Shown: in pieces, positions 11,801 through 25,235 of the stretch | Layout of the letters: every line of letters begins with the position of its first letter | Position numbering within the stretch: the stretch's first letter is position 1 | Assembly (NCBI GenBank): GCA_026874595.1 | Contig: CM049309.1 | Span: forward strand, 23,623,033-23,687,032 | Length of the DNA stretch: 64,000 nt | From: Sipunculus nudus | Taxonomy: Eukaryota > Annelida > Sipuncula > Golfingiida > Sipunculidae | Direction: 5' to 3' | Made by a program: the position numbers and the translations under genes | The notes under the pieces: model-generated | What the model was told of the DNA's origin: nothing | Seen by the model: the letters and a program-made list of their open reading frames with translations, nothing else | Databases searched by the model: none

Positions 11801-14800
11801 AAGGGGTAATGAAATCGCTATAAGGCCAAAAAAAAAATAAAAGGTATGGTTTTCAGGCACCGCCCACATCAATTTTAAACCCCCGCATGAAAATTTTTTA
11901 TTTTGATTTTCATTAGAAACTTACCAATTTTGAGCTGCAGCTGCTCGGACATTTCTTTCAAGAAGATAAAATCATACAATTTCCCTTGTTATGTAGTGTT
12001 TTTACTCGTTTAGCAAAATAAATATGTTATTATCATGCTTTTTCCCTTATCATTTGACATTTTTATCGAAACATACAAAAAAAATTAAAAACAAAAAAAT
12101 CGCCCGCCCGCATTGATTTCGGAAAAAAAGTGCCTGAGAACCATACCTTTTTTTTATTTTGGCCTAACGTCTTAAGTATTCATTATATTGCATCAAATTG
12201 GCCTCGTATGATCGAGCAGGAATTGTGCTTTAACCTCATATCATGCTTGTGATATTGTGTGAAAGGTCAAGGTGAGAGGGGTCAACCAGTGCATAAGAAT
12301 ACATTTTTCTAAAAGAATCTTCTTTCCAATCTTCTTGTGCAGAAAGTTATATCCAGCCTGTTCATTTCAGAAAACTTTTGCCAACTATTACATTATCAAT
12401 GCAAACTACGGCTCTGTGTTCTTTTTGAGAGTTAATTTGAAAAAAATCAGGTGGTAAAATATATTAAAGATAATATATTCATATCCTTAGAATCATAATG
12501 TTTCAAAGTCTATGTTATCTTGAAATTGTACCCAAGTCACCATTTTTGCGTTCAGTTTTTAGGTTATTCATGTTGATATTTTAACAGACAACCTTAGAAC
12601 TGCTGTTTGTTGAATGAAACGAAATGCATCAATTTTTGTTTTATTTTGGTAATTTTAACGAGAAGAACGAATCGGAAAATACATTAGTACATAAATTTTC
12701 AATGATTCTTACATACGCCTTGGCCGCTTAAAGCCCTTATCACATAAATGAATTGTCACAGAATATAAGTATTAAAAATCTCTATAATGAATGACTCATG
12801 TCACGTAAATAAATTAAAACAACCAGCTTGCTATAAAAACATGTATGAAAGTCTTTGCTTATCTTTACAATTGACTTTATTTTACGTGGTGATTGGTTAA
12901 AACTAAAACATTCTGAAATCTTGAGCAAGGTCATAACCCTGCTGCCGAAACAGTAAGACAAATATACAACCTATAAGAATGCACAGTTATTGGTGAATAG
13001 CTGATATATTAAGCTTCATTTGAGTTGTCCAGTGTGTAGCAAAATTTAAACATATACATATATATTTTGAAAATTTCGATCATAGAACCCATATAAATAC
13101 CTGTATACACCAATCCTCAATTCTTAAATCCAGATTTCACTTTTCCTTTCTATAGGACTTTTGCTATAGATTTCTGGTATACTCTACGTACATATTTATG
13201 AAGTTTAGGAAATTCCTTTCCAGAAAAGTGTTTATAGCAGCATAGTTGAAAACGTAACATCCCGTAACCTAAGGTTGGTAATTGTGTATGTTTTGGAGCT
13301 GAAGCAAAACACTTTTTTTGCAAAACTCTGGTTGGTTTGACTCGCTGCCTAATGTCCTTGCAGAATGTGGAGTATTTTGCAGGTACGTGAAAAAAATGTG
13401 GATATAAACAAAGCGAACAACCAATGTACGGTCTGATCGGCGTTTTCTTACCTATTTTTCTGACCTAACTACTAGTACCTTCATATATTTAGATTTCAGA
13501 TCTCTGAAAAGCACTTTTACGTTAGCATCCACCTGGAAGTAATAGTAAGAATAGTAAATAACAAATCATTTGCGTGGTATAATTGGATAATAATGAATCT
13601 CCACGTGACGTTATACATCTATCGCATCTTTGTAAATTTGTGTACGGGAAATATTCTAAAACAACTCAGCAGTATCTTTTTAGTACAAGACAATATTCAA
13701 TAACATTTGAATATTTTCCCTTTCTTACTTTTCACATTCTTCATCAGTAAATGTGACACATTGGTTGGTTATAAGAAAAAAAAGCCAGAAGCTGTTATCA
13801 TAAGTTAAAACAAGCATTAACAGTAATACTTATTGCATATAAGTTGCTTGCAATTGTCCGGCAGTCCATGGCCCAATTTACACAAATAGATAATTGTGTT
13901 TTCTACACAATTCAGTTACAATATCGAAATAACACGCAGACACATAACATAAACTAACATCATAAAAAATGAAGATGACAAATTAAATTAAATTTCATTC
14001 ACAGTTTTCATTAAAAATAAATACAATTATGAAGCCATTCGTTGAGATAAAATAAAAACCCCATAATATAAGATGACCTTGAAAATAAATAATGTTACAC
14101 TGACAAGACTTAAAATAATTTGCATTTATGCAAATAAGTTTTTGGGAGGTCTTATACCAGTAGGCTTGAATCAGTATCAGATTAAGTTGATTATTTATCT
14201 TCAAGACTTTATTTAAGGAATTGTATTCTGATAAAATGACGATATCTTAAATATTACTAGCTTGACCTGCCTGAATACATTAATATGACGTGAAATGACA
14301 AAACCCGATAATATGTTCAAATCTAAACATAACTTACCAATGATCTTTACAAATGATGCATAGTCTTGATGGGACTTTTTCCTACAGAAGAATTCAGGTT
14401 TATTTTGATTCTGATGACATATTGCTCGATTACCTTTGCCTGTTTAAGTATCTAAAGTCGCAAAATATGTCGCATGGAATATATCAATGCGAATGGGTTT
14501 CTAAACATGGAATTTACTAATTTGCTGTGAAAAACGATGGATGTTGTTTATTTGTTTGAACAAACATTTTCCTCAGACATTTACAAAAAAAACGTATGTA
14601 TCCATTTAAATCTAAATCAAGCAGTACACAGATGTTCCATCCCTTTAGTTGAACTTTTGCAATTTTATCTTTTTTTCAATTTAAGAGTATAAAAACCAGG
14701 CCGTAAATTAATAATTAATAATAAATTTTTAATTATTTCAAAGAAAAAGTTATTATTATTATTATGCAAGCATAAATATAACATCATACGATAATAATAA

Positions 14801-15397
14801 TAAGCTTGATGTGGTGGTGTCTCTGTTTATTTATCTCAATTCAATAAAAAACACGAAAGATTATTGTGTAAATTTAAAACGGCGTAAGGTGCAGTGTTTG
14901 AATATTGTCTGATAAACAGATTAGTAATGTTTTCATGAAGTCAAAACAAATTGATGGATCAATTAGTACCGGCAGTAATGTAATAGCTGTTTAAGGTCCC
15001 AGTAACCGTATGCTGCTAACAATGCATAACACGTGACCTGGACCCTGTGTCATTTGTATTAAACTTGAAACAATTTGTATTATAACCTTTAAGGAACAGC
15101 GTGTATGACAGTTTTACTCTTAGAAAAAAAAAAGAATTTTATATGGATACTACATATCATGCACTTGTTGACACCTCTGACCTAAAGACACATGACTCGA
15201 GATTAAAGCAAGACATGTGAAATATATTATTGCAATAAATTAAGTATTATAGAAGAGGGTAAAACTTACTCATTTGAGTGGTTTATAAGAACTGCGGTCT
15301 CACAAATATGGGTCACCTTTCATACTTGTATCTATGACAATAAACCAGAGAGTTTAAATAAACCTTGTGGTTACCCTGACAGTAATCCATTAGCGAC

Positions 15398-15436
<39 letters not shown>

Positions 15437-16322
15437 ATAATTGATTATAAAAGAATATTGACCAAACCCCTAGAGATATAACATTTCACTCATAGAAAAT
15501 AAAGAATATTAGAAAAATAATACAAAAATTGGGTGAAAAAGACTTGAAAAATTAAATGTCATGCACTTGTTGACCCTTCCGATCTTACTCAAAATAACAT
15601 CATATATGACTGGAGGTAAAAGTAAAATCCTATGCTTTTATATGAAGGCTTATATATTCCAATGTATCAAGTGGATAGGAGGTTTCCATTTCATCTACAT
15701 ATATCCTGGGATCGAGATCTGCAGATTTTTAACCAGGGGTGGTGTACAAAAACATGTTGTCACCAAAATATTGCACCGCTTTTTATTCTTGTATCTACGC
15801 GGACAATAAACCAAAGAGCTGTAGCTGCCCTAAGGAGAGCGGAAACAAAAATAACCAAAGGCGCTACATGCGGACAAATGAGACATGGGGAAAGAAAAGG
15901 TGGAGCACATCGCAGAGGAAGAAATGCAAAACATTTAAGAGATGAGGAGAGAGGCGATATAGAGTAGGAAAGGTAAAGGATAAAACACACGACATAAAAT
16001 GAGAGAAGACAGGACCAGGGAGAACGGTGAATGGAAATATAAAAAAAAACATCAGGAAAATATAAGGAAAATAGATGAGAGGAAACAAGGAGAGCATGGT
16101 AGACAACAGGACCAACGCGTAGAAGACACGAACCCTTATTGGTAATGTTGTTAATATATGCATTGTTATTTATTGTCACACATTGCATTTTTAATAATAC
16201 ATTGGTTAACAGTAGAGATTCACTTGCATACGTAATAACAGTCAGGTTGAGTGTGATCATACGTGAACTGTTGATAAAACAATTAGAAGCACACACACAG
16301 CGTATACCACCGCCGACACATG

Positions 16323-16359
<37 letters not shown>

Positions 16360-17708
16360 TATAGTATTTATAAAGCGCCAATTCTCCGATGGTCGGACAA
16401 TCCACACACACACACACATACTCACATACAATTTCATGGAAATCTACTCCCTGTGCCTGCATGACCCAAGAAAAAAAATGATGCATATGAATTACCAAAA
16501 GCTTGCCGAAAGAGATACGTTTTTAAATTAGTTTTAAATGATAAAAGAGTTGGAGATTTTCTAAGTGTAGTAATTGGAAGTGAATTCCAACTTTTGGGGC
16601 TATGAAACGGAAGGAACGTTCACCGACTTTCATGTTACACTTTAGTACTTTAAGAAGATTTCCGCAAGCCGAGCGCAGCGTACGCAAAGACGGATAGATT
16701 ATTATTTTTCCAGACATAAATGGAAGTGAGTCATCAAAATGGCGGTAAACAAAACCAGCAATTTTGTATTGGATGCGGTACTTGGCGGGAAGCCAATGGA
16801 GCTGAGCAGCGGCGTGACGTGGTCGGTCTTACGCTTCTTAAGAATGAGACGCGCAGCATTATTCTTGACCATTTGTAGCCAAGAGACTTGCTCTGCCGGT
16901 AACCCAGCAAGAACTGAATTACATTAATCAGGGCGAGATTATGCCGAGATATTTCTGTAGCGCAATTTAAATAAGCCGACAGGAGGCATTAGTATAGAGA
17001 GAAACGCCTGATGGAAGCTATACGGCGAGGCTCGAGAAAGGCCGCACGACATTTATTACTAATATAATCTTAACACCTAGATACTTCACTGAATTTTGAA
17101 AAGGAACAGTGCAGCCCCCAGTGCTAATTGACTCACTGTCAATCATCCTTAGAAGGGGCTTAGATCCGACAGGCATAATTTCAGTCTTGTCAGTAATCAA
17201 TTTGAGCTTGTTCCTGGTCATCCATGATAGTACATCATCCGAATTAAGGCACGCATAAAACTTAAGTCAACCCATATCCCAACATTAATTCATTGAAATT
17301 AGCTGAAAACATTAGATCATATCGACTGTTAACACTAATGGAAATCCTCAAGTACGAGATTTTGTGTTGTAAAATTTTTTTACTTTTGAAATGTGCCTGT
17401 TGATCTGTGAGTGTTGATGAACGAGTAAGTGTGATGCATATGACATTACTGGGGATGGGAGGTTATTCTGAGCCCGCCACTCCCCAGCTGTCTTCCTCAA
17501 TTATAAAATTAAGTAGAAAGCTTGAGCGGTGCGAGGGCACCAGAAGAGCAGCCGGGCCATTGACCTGCAATATATATAAATAAATCTCGTAAAGTCTCGG
17601 CTTTTCAAACCACGCCGTTAGATTCATTCTAACCACATTCACCTGATGATCGGGTCGCATCGCGTGAAACAGACTGTTGTGAATTTACAGTGTTGTTTTT
17701 CTTCAGAG

Positions 17709-17742
<34 letters not shown>

Positions 17743-20501
17743 TGACTCCACGATTACGTATGATATTATAACAAAAAAATATCAATGTGGAACAAACATA
17801 TTCAAAGGACAAAATATCCTTAATGATGTGAGTATGGGCTAAGATTAGTTTATTAGCTTACAGTAAAATATAACCACATCATCTTTGATGTGTGTGCGTA
17901 TGATTCCTCAGATAGGTAACTGATTTCCAAAACATATATATCTATATACATCAAACAGTGCAAGCTTGTCCGTGACCTCCTTGTTTCTGTGTTGCTCTCT
18001 ACAAAGTGAAACTGAGGTTATGAACAGAAATTCACAGTAAAACAATTATTCATATTTAGTATAAGAAGATAATAACCATAAAGGCTCAGTAAGGCACCAG
18101 TACCATATTTCAGTATGAGAACGAGTACCACGAGTCATTCAACAGTTTTTAACATCATTTAAATGTAAACAATGAGCTTAACTTTGTGCTGTCAAGAATT
18201 AAAGCATATTCCATTATTTTTACCTGCAGGCTGAAACAAACCCATCATTTTTTTTAAACTCCGTATGTTAGGTCCCCGAACAATTTATTTATCTATTTAT
18301 ATTATTATTTTTGGATTGGCCTAAAGCCTGGCAGACAGAGCAATAAGCTAGTCAGGTTACCCAACACAGCTAGTATTCAGCAAGGGTCTAGAGGCCCAAA
18401 GTACCATATATCCATGCAAACACGGATCGAGGAAAGTGGACTCGTACGAGAATCGATAACTCAATAGATTACAAAAATGATGTAGAAGTAATACAAATAA
18501 TCATTATTAATCTGTGTCGCACGCAGCGCATCAGATCATCAACAATATGTTTAAAGGAAAAATAAGAATATTTAAAATATTGGATTGATTTATCAAAACA
18601 ATCCAGCGCTATTTCCGCCATAAAAGCTCTGTTTCTTGTTTTTATGTTTTTTTTTTATTTTAACATACAGCATATTTAGTATGCTATACACTTAAGCAGC
18701 TTAAGCTTGATATTAAATAAATAAACAAACCAGTTGCTTTTAATTATAAAAATCTATCTAATCAAGACTAGCTAAATTTCGATCTTCTTTTTTAGCCCTT
18801 AGCATCCCCCCCCCCCCCTGCACAAACATGTTTTATTGCATTTGGTGGTGAAGATCATAAGCTGACATTATATGTCATGTAATAACACATTTTTGTACAA
18901 TTCTGTGAATATGAATCCCATTAGTCACTCTCCTGTTTGTACAGGATTTGTCCCTAGGCCTTAACCATTTATTTGACATCAAATGTCGAACGGGGGAGTT
19001 CCGAGTAACCTATGACCGGCTGCGTAAATAAAAAAAATAGAGATTAAATGACATATATATAAAGAAAGGATATATATACGTGAATGTACCTTGTTCCTAG
19101 TAGCAATATGTGATGTGAATATCGATTTCATTAATAAAGATAAACGTTATTATCATTCTACTATTATCGCTCACATGCGCCTGCTTGTAATGGAAGTACT
19201 GACCTGCATACGTATATACATTTATTAACAAGTCTTAAAATATATAGGCTGCTGTGCATTTAGATTTATATATCGTCATGGTTATATGTAAAGTTAGAGC
19301 TAGAATGCTATTCATTAGCAACCAATCGATACGACCAATACAGCATGCAACGCATTTCGGTTATCGTATCAACGTCGTGAATCGATTCGTATCGATATAT
19401 CGATATATTGATACAGCCCTATTGGATACACTTTAATATTCAATATACTTAAATAATTATGCACCTGCCTAAATACCTTTACTTTCCAAGTTTCTAAGAA
19501 CTTCAAATCTTAATAAACATGATAGATATGCTATGTCTCTATTTATGTGGTGTTTTAATCAGAAAAGATCTGCTGTGATAACAGCAAAATAGCTGGCAGC
19601 TCTGCCATAACCTGCCATAAACCGCTGGCATTATACCATTAGCTTGTTTGATGCATGGCGTACCATGAAACAAACAGTACGATACTCTTTTCTTGTTTTA
19701 TTATATATATTTTTTTTCAGTAAATCCAGAGCACCACCTTGTGCGTTTCAAAGTAACTCTTAGCGTTTTTTCTTCATCGCTTAGATTTTCTATAAAGGCA
19801 CTGTGCAATATTTTTATGTGTTTCCGGTTTCCATAAAAAAACCATGTTCCAGGGCTCTTTACATTTCTGTACAGTTTATCTTAATGGATGCTGAACGTTT
19901 TCTGTATGACGTATTTGAGGGAGGGCTGGGGTTTCACTTTCCCATAAACAGCTTATTTATGTCGACTACAACTGATTTTATAACATGGTTCTTTCAGTTT
20001 CATTTTGTCATTATTAAGATTAATTTCTACATATCGTAATATTGCTTAAAAATGTATGTTTATATTTGGAATTCCATTTACAAAGTATTCCCTATCCAAA
20101 GTTAATTGTCAAATTATATATATATATTTTTTTCTTTTCAGGTATTACCATTCGATTTTCTTACGTTGATGATTTTGAATACTTCGTTGATTTGAATATC
20201 TTGATATTTTTGTTTTTGTTTCTATTTTCCCCGTTTTAACGGTTTCAGAAATAATTGTTTTCTTCTCTCTTTCAAATATCATCATCGACTTCTGGTCATT
20301 TAAGTTTACTGACAAGAATGGTTTGACTAAATATCAATGAAGTGTGTACTGCTATGATAACGTTACAATTTGATGTATATTTAGACATATATAACATAGA
20401 AATGGACACAGACAAATTATAACATTTTAAGTTAATAAAACGAAACGTGTATTTTAACCTTAGCAAAATGCTTACGTATCAGTATATATTATATATCACG
20501 T

Positions 20502-20560
<59 letters not shown>

Positions 20561-23500
20561 AATTATAATAAAAAAAACAGCACGTTCCACTTATTTTACA
20601 AAAGTAATGTCTCTACAATATGTGAAACATCTTGAATTCACAGGGTAAAAAATATATGAACTGCAGTTCATTTCACTTTGTAAAAACAATTGGTGAACCG
20701 TAGTCATCTCTTTACTCGACAGATGGCAGCACGGTGAGTGGTTTAGTCTCTGATTTCTGCCAGCTCTTTATATTAGTATTTACGTACTTGCTACTAAAAT
20801 GCGTAAAATGACACTTGATTCAATATCCCGAAAGACGTATCTCAGTGCAAGCTCTTTTCACATAGTCGCCTATACAGAGCCGTAATTTAGTTACATAATT
20901 TTCCGCGAGGCAGTGCCTTTTCTAAGTGTTGCAGCACAGCAAGAGCGATTTTAATGTCTCTGTGAGTGGGAAGATTAAGTCTAAATCATTGCATCGACTG
21001 AGCCAGTCTTGATTTCTTCTTCTCACCATGCATGCTAAAACATCAACAACATGACTGACGGTAAGTGTAGTGTGGATCACCGTGTCGACAGCCCTTCTTT
21101 AATTTGACAAGGGAATTGACAAGTGGAAATGAACAAACAATGAATCAAATTCAATTTCTAATTTAAATTAAATAGTATAAATGTCATTTCTATATTCATA
21201 TACTGTGTATTTGTGTTTTGTTATGTTAATGTGACATATTTTCTGTGTACCTGAATGATGTAACATGTCCATGAATGTCTTTGTAGTGCAACTGTTGTCA
21301 TTTGTGTAGGGATCCATGTCTGTATTGAAGTCTATGTTACATGTATTTGTACTTGTATTTGATTCAATAAAAAATTGACAAAGGTATATTTGAACGTACA
21401 GTTGACCTTAATTTGTTAAATTGAAAATTTACAGGTGTAATTCTTAATGTGTCCAGTTCAAAAATTTTTTTTTTCCAATGAAAGACTGTATAACCACTTT
21501 TATGCTTTTGAATAAATATTACATTTCTGCTACTTGATATGCTGAGGCCAGCATTCGACATTCCTGTTTTGGTGGTACAAGGATAGGACGAAATGACCAG
21601 GACGTTCAGGGTTAGTTGATTTTTTTCAGGCGACTCACCAAAGTGATTGTTAATGATAGCACACTTGTAGAGTACATTTTTGTTCCAAATATAAGCTCAT
21701 GTAACTGAGGATTAAAGGGTTTCCGCCCTATGATAAGATCAGTTTTAATTAAAAACAGGATGTTTTTGTTGGTCCCGCCCAAACCACCCATCTTGGTCTA
21801 CATGGAGTGTGTGACGTCAGGGAGACGCCTAGATTTAAAACCAAGGATGGTTCCATCGGTTAACTTGTGGTTTTACATGTGTATGTTACAAAGCAGAGCT
21901 GTAATACATACAACCGCATAGATCTCCAAGTATTTTTCCAGTTGCGAATTCAAATATTCCCAATAGGTCAGCGGGACACTCCCTCCCATATTAGCCAATA
22001 TAAAATAAATATGGCTCCGGCTTTTATTTTTGGTGCAATATAAACCAAATGTATTTTCAAAAGCTGAATATATTATACAGTTATACGAAGGGCGATAAAA
22101 TATTATATAATTTATATACTATGTATTCTCACTTTATTTATACAATTTAAATAAAATATTCTCACCAAAAATAAATGCATTTTACGACCGCCAACCCATC
22201 TTTACCACCCCCCCACCCCCCGCCTTCGAATTTCTGGATCCGCCACTGTTACTTAGTGGGTGTTTACTTTAATTTGCCCTTTGTAAAACTGTAGAAATCT
22301 TGTTCAAAATTGGCAATTTGGTGGGCGGGGGTCAGCTTTGTCTGCATGTATAGGCCCAAAATGATCTGATGCTGGCCCTGCATGTACTTTATCAAAAGTG
22401 ACCTGTAAATTATAACACATCATGATTTACCACTTGTTAAATCTGATGGTACTTGTTTAACTTTTGTCTATATAATACATCTTTATAATACATCAAATCG
22501 GGGTAGGTTGGATCAAAGTCGCCTTAATCCCTATTTGTGGGTGTGATTTTATCGAGAAATGGACGACACTGTGTACTAAACGAGTAAATATGCTCGTGCC
22601 TTCCGTAGAACATCAACTGTGGTTAGCATGAACTGTAAACGTAACGTCAGACAATGCAACTTGAAATATAATTTCGTTTTCCATATTCCTTCCTGGAATC
22701 AGGAAAAACACTTGTCCGTTAATATAACTGTTACAGTGTATGAAACAATCATGACTGGTCTTATCAGAAAGATCAACAGGAAGGTCATTTGAAGCAAGAA
22801 AACTAACGGAAGCATTTATATGTGTCATCTTAATACTGGGGCTAGAATACTTGAGTACGTACCATGTATGTTCACATGTCATATTATTCGCTGACCTCAT
22901 AGGGCATTGAGATTACATACATTTTCATTATAAAAGGATCTGTATGTGCTTGACTACATGGCTGTATAATAAAAAACTCAACAAACAGATCAGCGTGGTC
23001 CGTCTCTATTTATGTGTATTGTTATTTGAAACATTGAGGTTTGATTGTCCATAGGCAAAAGACGACTATATATAATTTTGGGACAAAATAAATATCACAT
23101 GATCTCCCTTTTATTTTCCTGTCTTTTTGTTTCTATGTACAACATTACTGATCCACCCTGAACTATATTTAATATTCCCTTGGCCTACAACACGCTCTTC
23201 AATAAAATTGAAATCCATTAAGAACTTTTTTAGATATTATGTGGACCAGCAAGATGAAAAATTTAAACTTTCATCTAGTGAGCAAATCATTTAGACGTCG
23301 TCATCATTGTCGATAAATTGACGATGTTATATACTTTAAGCCCTATTCGATTGGACGTTATCATGAAGCACAGTCAACCCTTTAAAGCACATTGTGTATT
23401 CGTCTTGCACGGGGAAGCAACTTCGTGAAGCACTGTACGAATTATATGACGTGATAAGTTGCGCAAATTAATCAGGCGCTTTTTACGGCTTTATGCACCA

Positions 23501-25155
23501 ATAAATTCTCTATCGTTTAAGAAGGCTGCAAAGCTATTGGGGCCGCCATATTTCTGTGCAGCACGGTATCATTCGTTTGGTACTTTTCCGTGAAGTACTT
23601 TTTGGTCACTGCGTAGATGGGGGGAGCTTGCAATCGATTTGACTTCACGAATCATAACCAATGTATTGGCCTAATGAAAGTATTAAAGAACTACGTTCGC
23701 CGAATAAACTTTCCTTTTCCTCGCAGTGACGATCAGGTTTCCTGATATCAGTTCAACAGCTTTCCTGATTGAATCTGCTGTATTTTTCACGTCAATCCAT
23801 TATGCCTATGGCAGAAAATGTATTACGCATGTTCGATGGTAAAATTAAGTTTGTTTTCAAGGCTCCCTGATTCAAAACCATCTTCATAAATGCACTATAG
23901 GCATAGACAAAAGGCACTCAGGCACTTATCTTCAGAATTCAGTGCGCGAGGACGATTATTTTTAACCTTTTTTGCAATGTTTCGATAAAAATGTCATATG
24001 ATCAGTGATAAGCATGATAATAACAGAATTATTTTGCTCAACAGGTAAAAGCATTACATAACAAAGGAAAACATATAAAAAATTGTATCATTCTATCTCC
24101 TTTAAAAAAATGTCCCAGCAGCTGGATCTCAAAATGGTAAGTTTCTATTGGAAATCAAAATATTTTTTTATGCGGGGGGTTGAAATTGACATACACGCGC
24201 GGTGCCTTGGAACCATACCTTTTATATTTTTGCCTTATCGGTAATCGTGCAATATAACGGACCCTTATTTTTCTCTCACAAAACAAGTGTGACCACATTT
24301 CAATAAAAAATGCATATTAATTTTGACGATCTTGCGCATCTACTGATATCATATTTTTGTACGTTAAATATAAAAAAAAAATTGCTACAAAGTGTCGAAA
24401 AATGGTAGTTTGCTGAAAATACAGAGAAAACACGTTCCGAGCCGACGTCATGAATCCACAATAATGTACATATATGCCATGTTAAACAAAATTAAAACAC
24501 ATTTATCAAGACTTAATACAAGTTTACGACGGCGTGCCGCGAAACCGTTAACAACTGTCGGGTGAGTGTATTCGACTGGTCACGTGATCTCTTGCTCTAT
24601 TAAACTTTGCCTTTAGGTATACTTTTTATATTTCAAATAAATAAAATCATTGTTTGATAAACAGTCATTTTTGTGGACACAGTATAGAGACTACATTTTA
24701 GACTCGCCGTTAATCTTATTTTTTAAATTTTCCCGTTAGACTACTGTATATCAGGACGGTCAGATGAGAACATCACCCTTAAGTGACAGACCACTTAAAA
24801 TCGAGACAGACGCGGGACAAACACGGGACCATGTTGGGTATAGAATCAAATGTCATGATACATATGTATAAACTTATGTATAAACTTTTATTTATTTTTT
24901 TCAATTTGGACATGTTGTGTGACACATTTCTTATTTATTAATACACCATAACGTGCCTTATTATTGTTTTTATTATTTATTTATTCAATCACATCATGTG
25001 ACCACATTTAAACAAATACTTACATCATAATATCCCTTATTTTTTTCAATATTTAATCCTAAAAATGTTGTCAAACCAATTGACCACATGCTTTACAGGT
25101 AAATATTGACAATACTAAGGTGTGACCACATTTTATTTGACCGACCAAATTAGTG

Positions 25156-25235
<80 letters not shown>

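Noticed and set aside
15760-16437. 225-codon minus-strand frame
   Set aside because: It runs through the ATT tail of a LINE and a purine-rich tract, mixes tyrosine runs with biased composition, and shows no domain.
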